Source of the DNA: Pseudocercospora fijiensis CIRAD86 | Lineage: Eukaryota > Ascomycota > Dothideomycetes > Mycosphaerellales > Mycosphaerellaceae | Reading direction: 5' to 3' | Assembly: GCF_000340215.1 (NCBI RefSeq) | Contig: NW_006921533.1 | Location: 311,616 to 375,615, forward strand | DNA: 64,000 nucleotides | Shown here: positions 63,769 through 64,000 of the stretch, piece by piece | How positions within the stretch are numbered: position 1 is the first letter of the stretch | How the letters are laid out: the number at the start of each line of letters is the position of its first letter | Notes under the pieces: generated by a model | What the model saw: only the letters and a program-made list of their open reading frames with translations | The model's database searches: none | Told to the model about the DNA's origin: nothing | Program-made: the position numbers and the translations under genes

Positions 63769-64000
63769 CATTGCTCGGTGGATGGGATAGAGGTAGTTCT
63801 TAATGTGATATCTGATAGAAAATTGGTGGATTGATGCAGTTTTCTCATCTTGCGTGATCACTGTGTCTGCGTCTGAGCATGAGCATACATAATGAAGCCG
63901 ATCGAGTGGGGCGAATTCTTCAGGAATGTACATGTGGGATGGGAAGGATTAAATGAGGTCGAGACATCCGGATTTGTTTCAGGCCAGCATGAATTCTATT
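63769..64000. other. Right-edge flank
   Basis: 3' flank of the arylsulfotransferase-like gene, G/T-rich, no gene seen. Confidence 0.5.

Noticed and set aside
63190..63933. A 247-residue minus-strand frame
   Set aside because: Antisense shadow of the arylsulfotransferase-like gene, Arg/His-rich composition typical of such shadows.

Overview
The window is nuclear DNA from a filamentous ascomycete (Pezizomycotina; intron style and gene set suggest a Dothideomycete, which is an inference). It carries spliced genes with short GT-AG introns (about 42-173 bp) for typical fungal proteins: RAD23, a HemK-type methyltransferase, ATP synthase beta, a secreted expansin-like protein, FAR11, COG1, RCF2, RRP36, SET2, POP8, PCF11, a bHLH factor, CTP1/SAE2, a zinc-knuckle protein and a secreted arylsulfotransferase-like protein. 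AT-rich stretches depleted of CpA/TpG show that repeat-induced point mutation (RIP) has acted here.

Layout. 1-9 kb: a small membrane protein, a large proline-rich coiled-coil protein, then RAD23 divergent from the MTQ1-like gene. 10.6-15.4 kb: a minisatellite, ATP2 interrupted by a 100-N assembly gap, and the expansin-like gene. 15.4-28 kb: FAR11, a disordered nuclear-looking protein, COG1, RCF2 divergent from RRP36, and a small gene with an in-frame TAG. 28.4-29.2 kb: a RIP-degraded island. 29.8-37 kb: an AT-hook protein, SET2 and POP8. About 37.25-48.3 kb: an 11-kb RIP-silenced element. 48.5-64 kb: PCF11, a small I9-type inhibitor, bHLH factor, CTP1, F-box protein, zinc-knuckle protein and arylsulfotransferase-like protein.

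The most interesting object is the 11-kb element. Read with TAG/TAA as former Gln or Trp codons, it gives two very long frames with no frameshift: a RecQ-like helicase (+, about 1,024 codons) and a second large protein (-, about 1,200 codons) that resembles the fungal DUF6589 family. A short third frame lies divergent to the helicase, with an alternating purine-pyrimidine tract between them, and the 3.5-kb core is made of several tandem-repeat families. It looks like a composite mobile element killed by point mutation alone.

The host genes do not form a pathway cluster; they are housekeeping genes in ordinary eukaryotic arrangement, several in divergent pairs. A second notable signal is compositional: in at least seven unrelated genes the coding strand flips abruptly from A/C-ending to G/T-ending codons in the last 200-450 bp.
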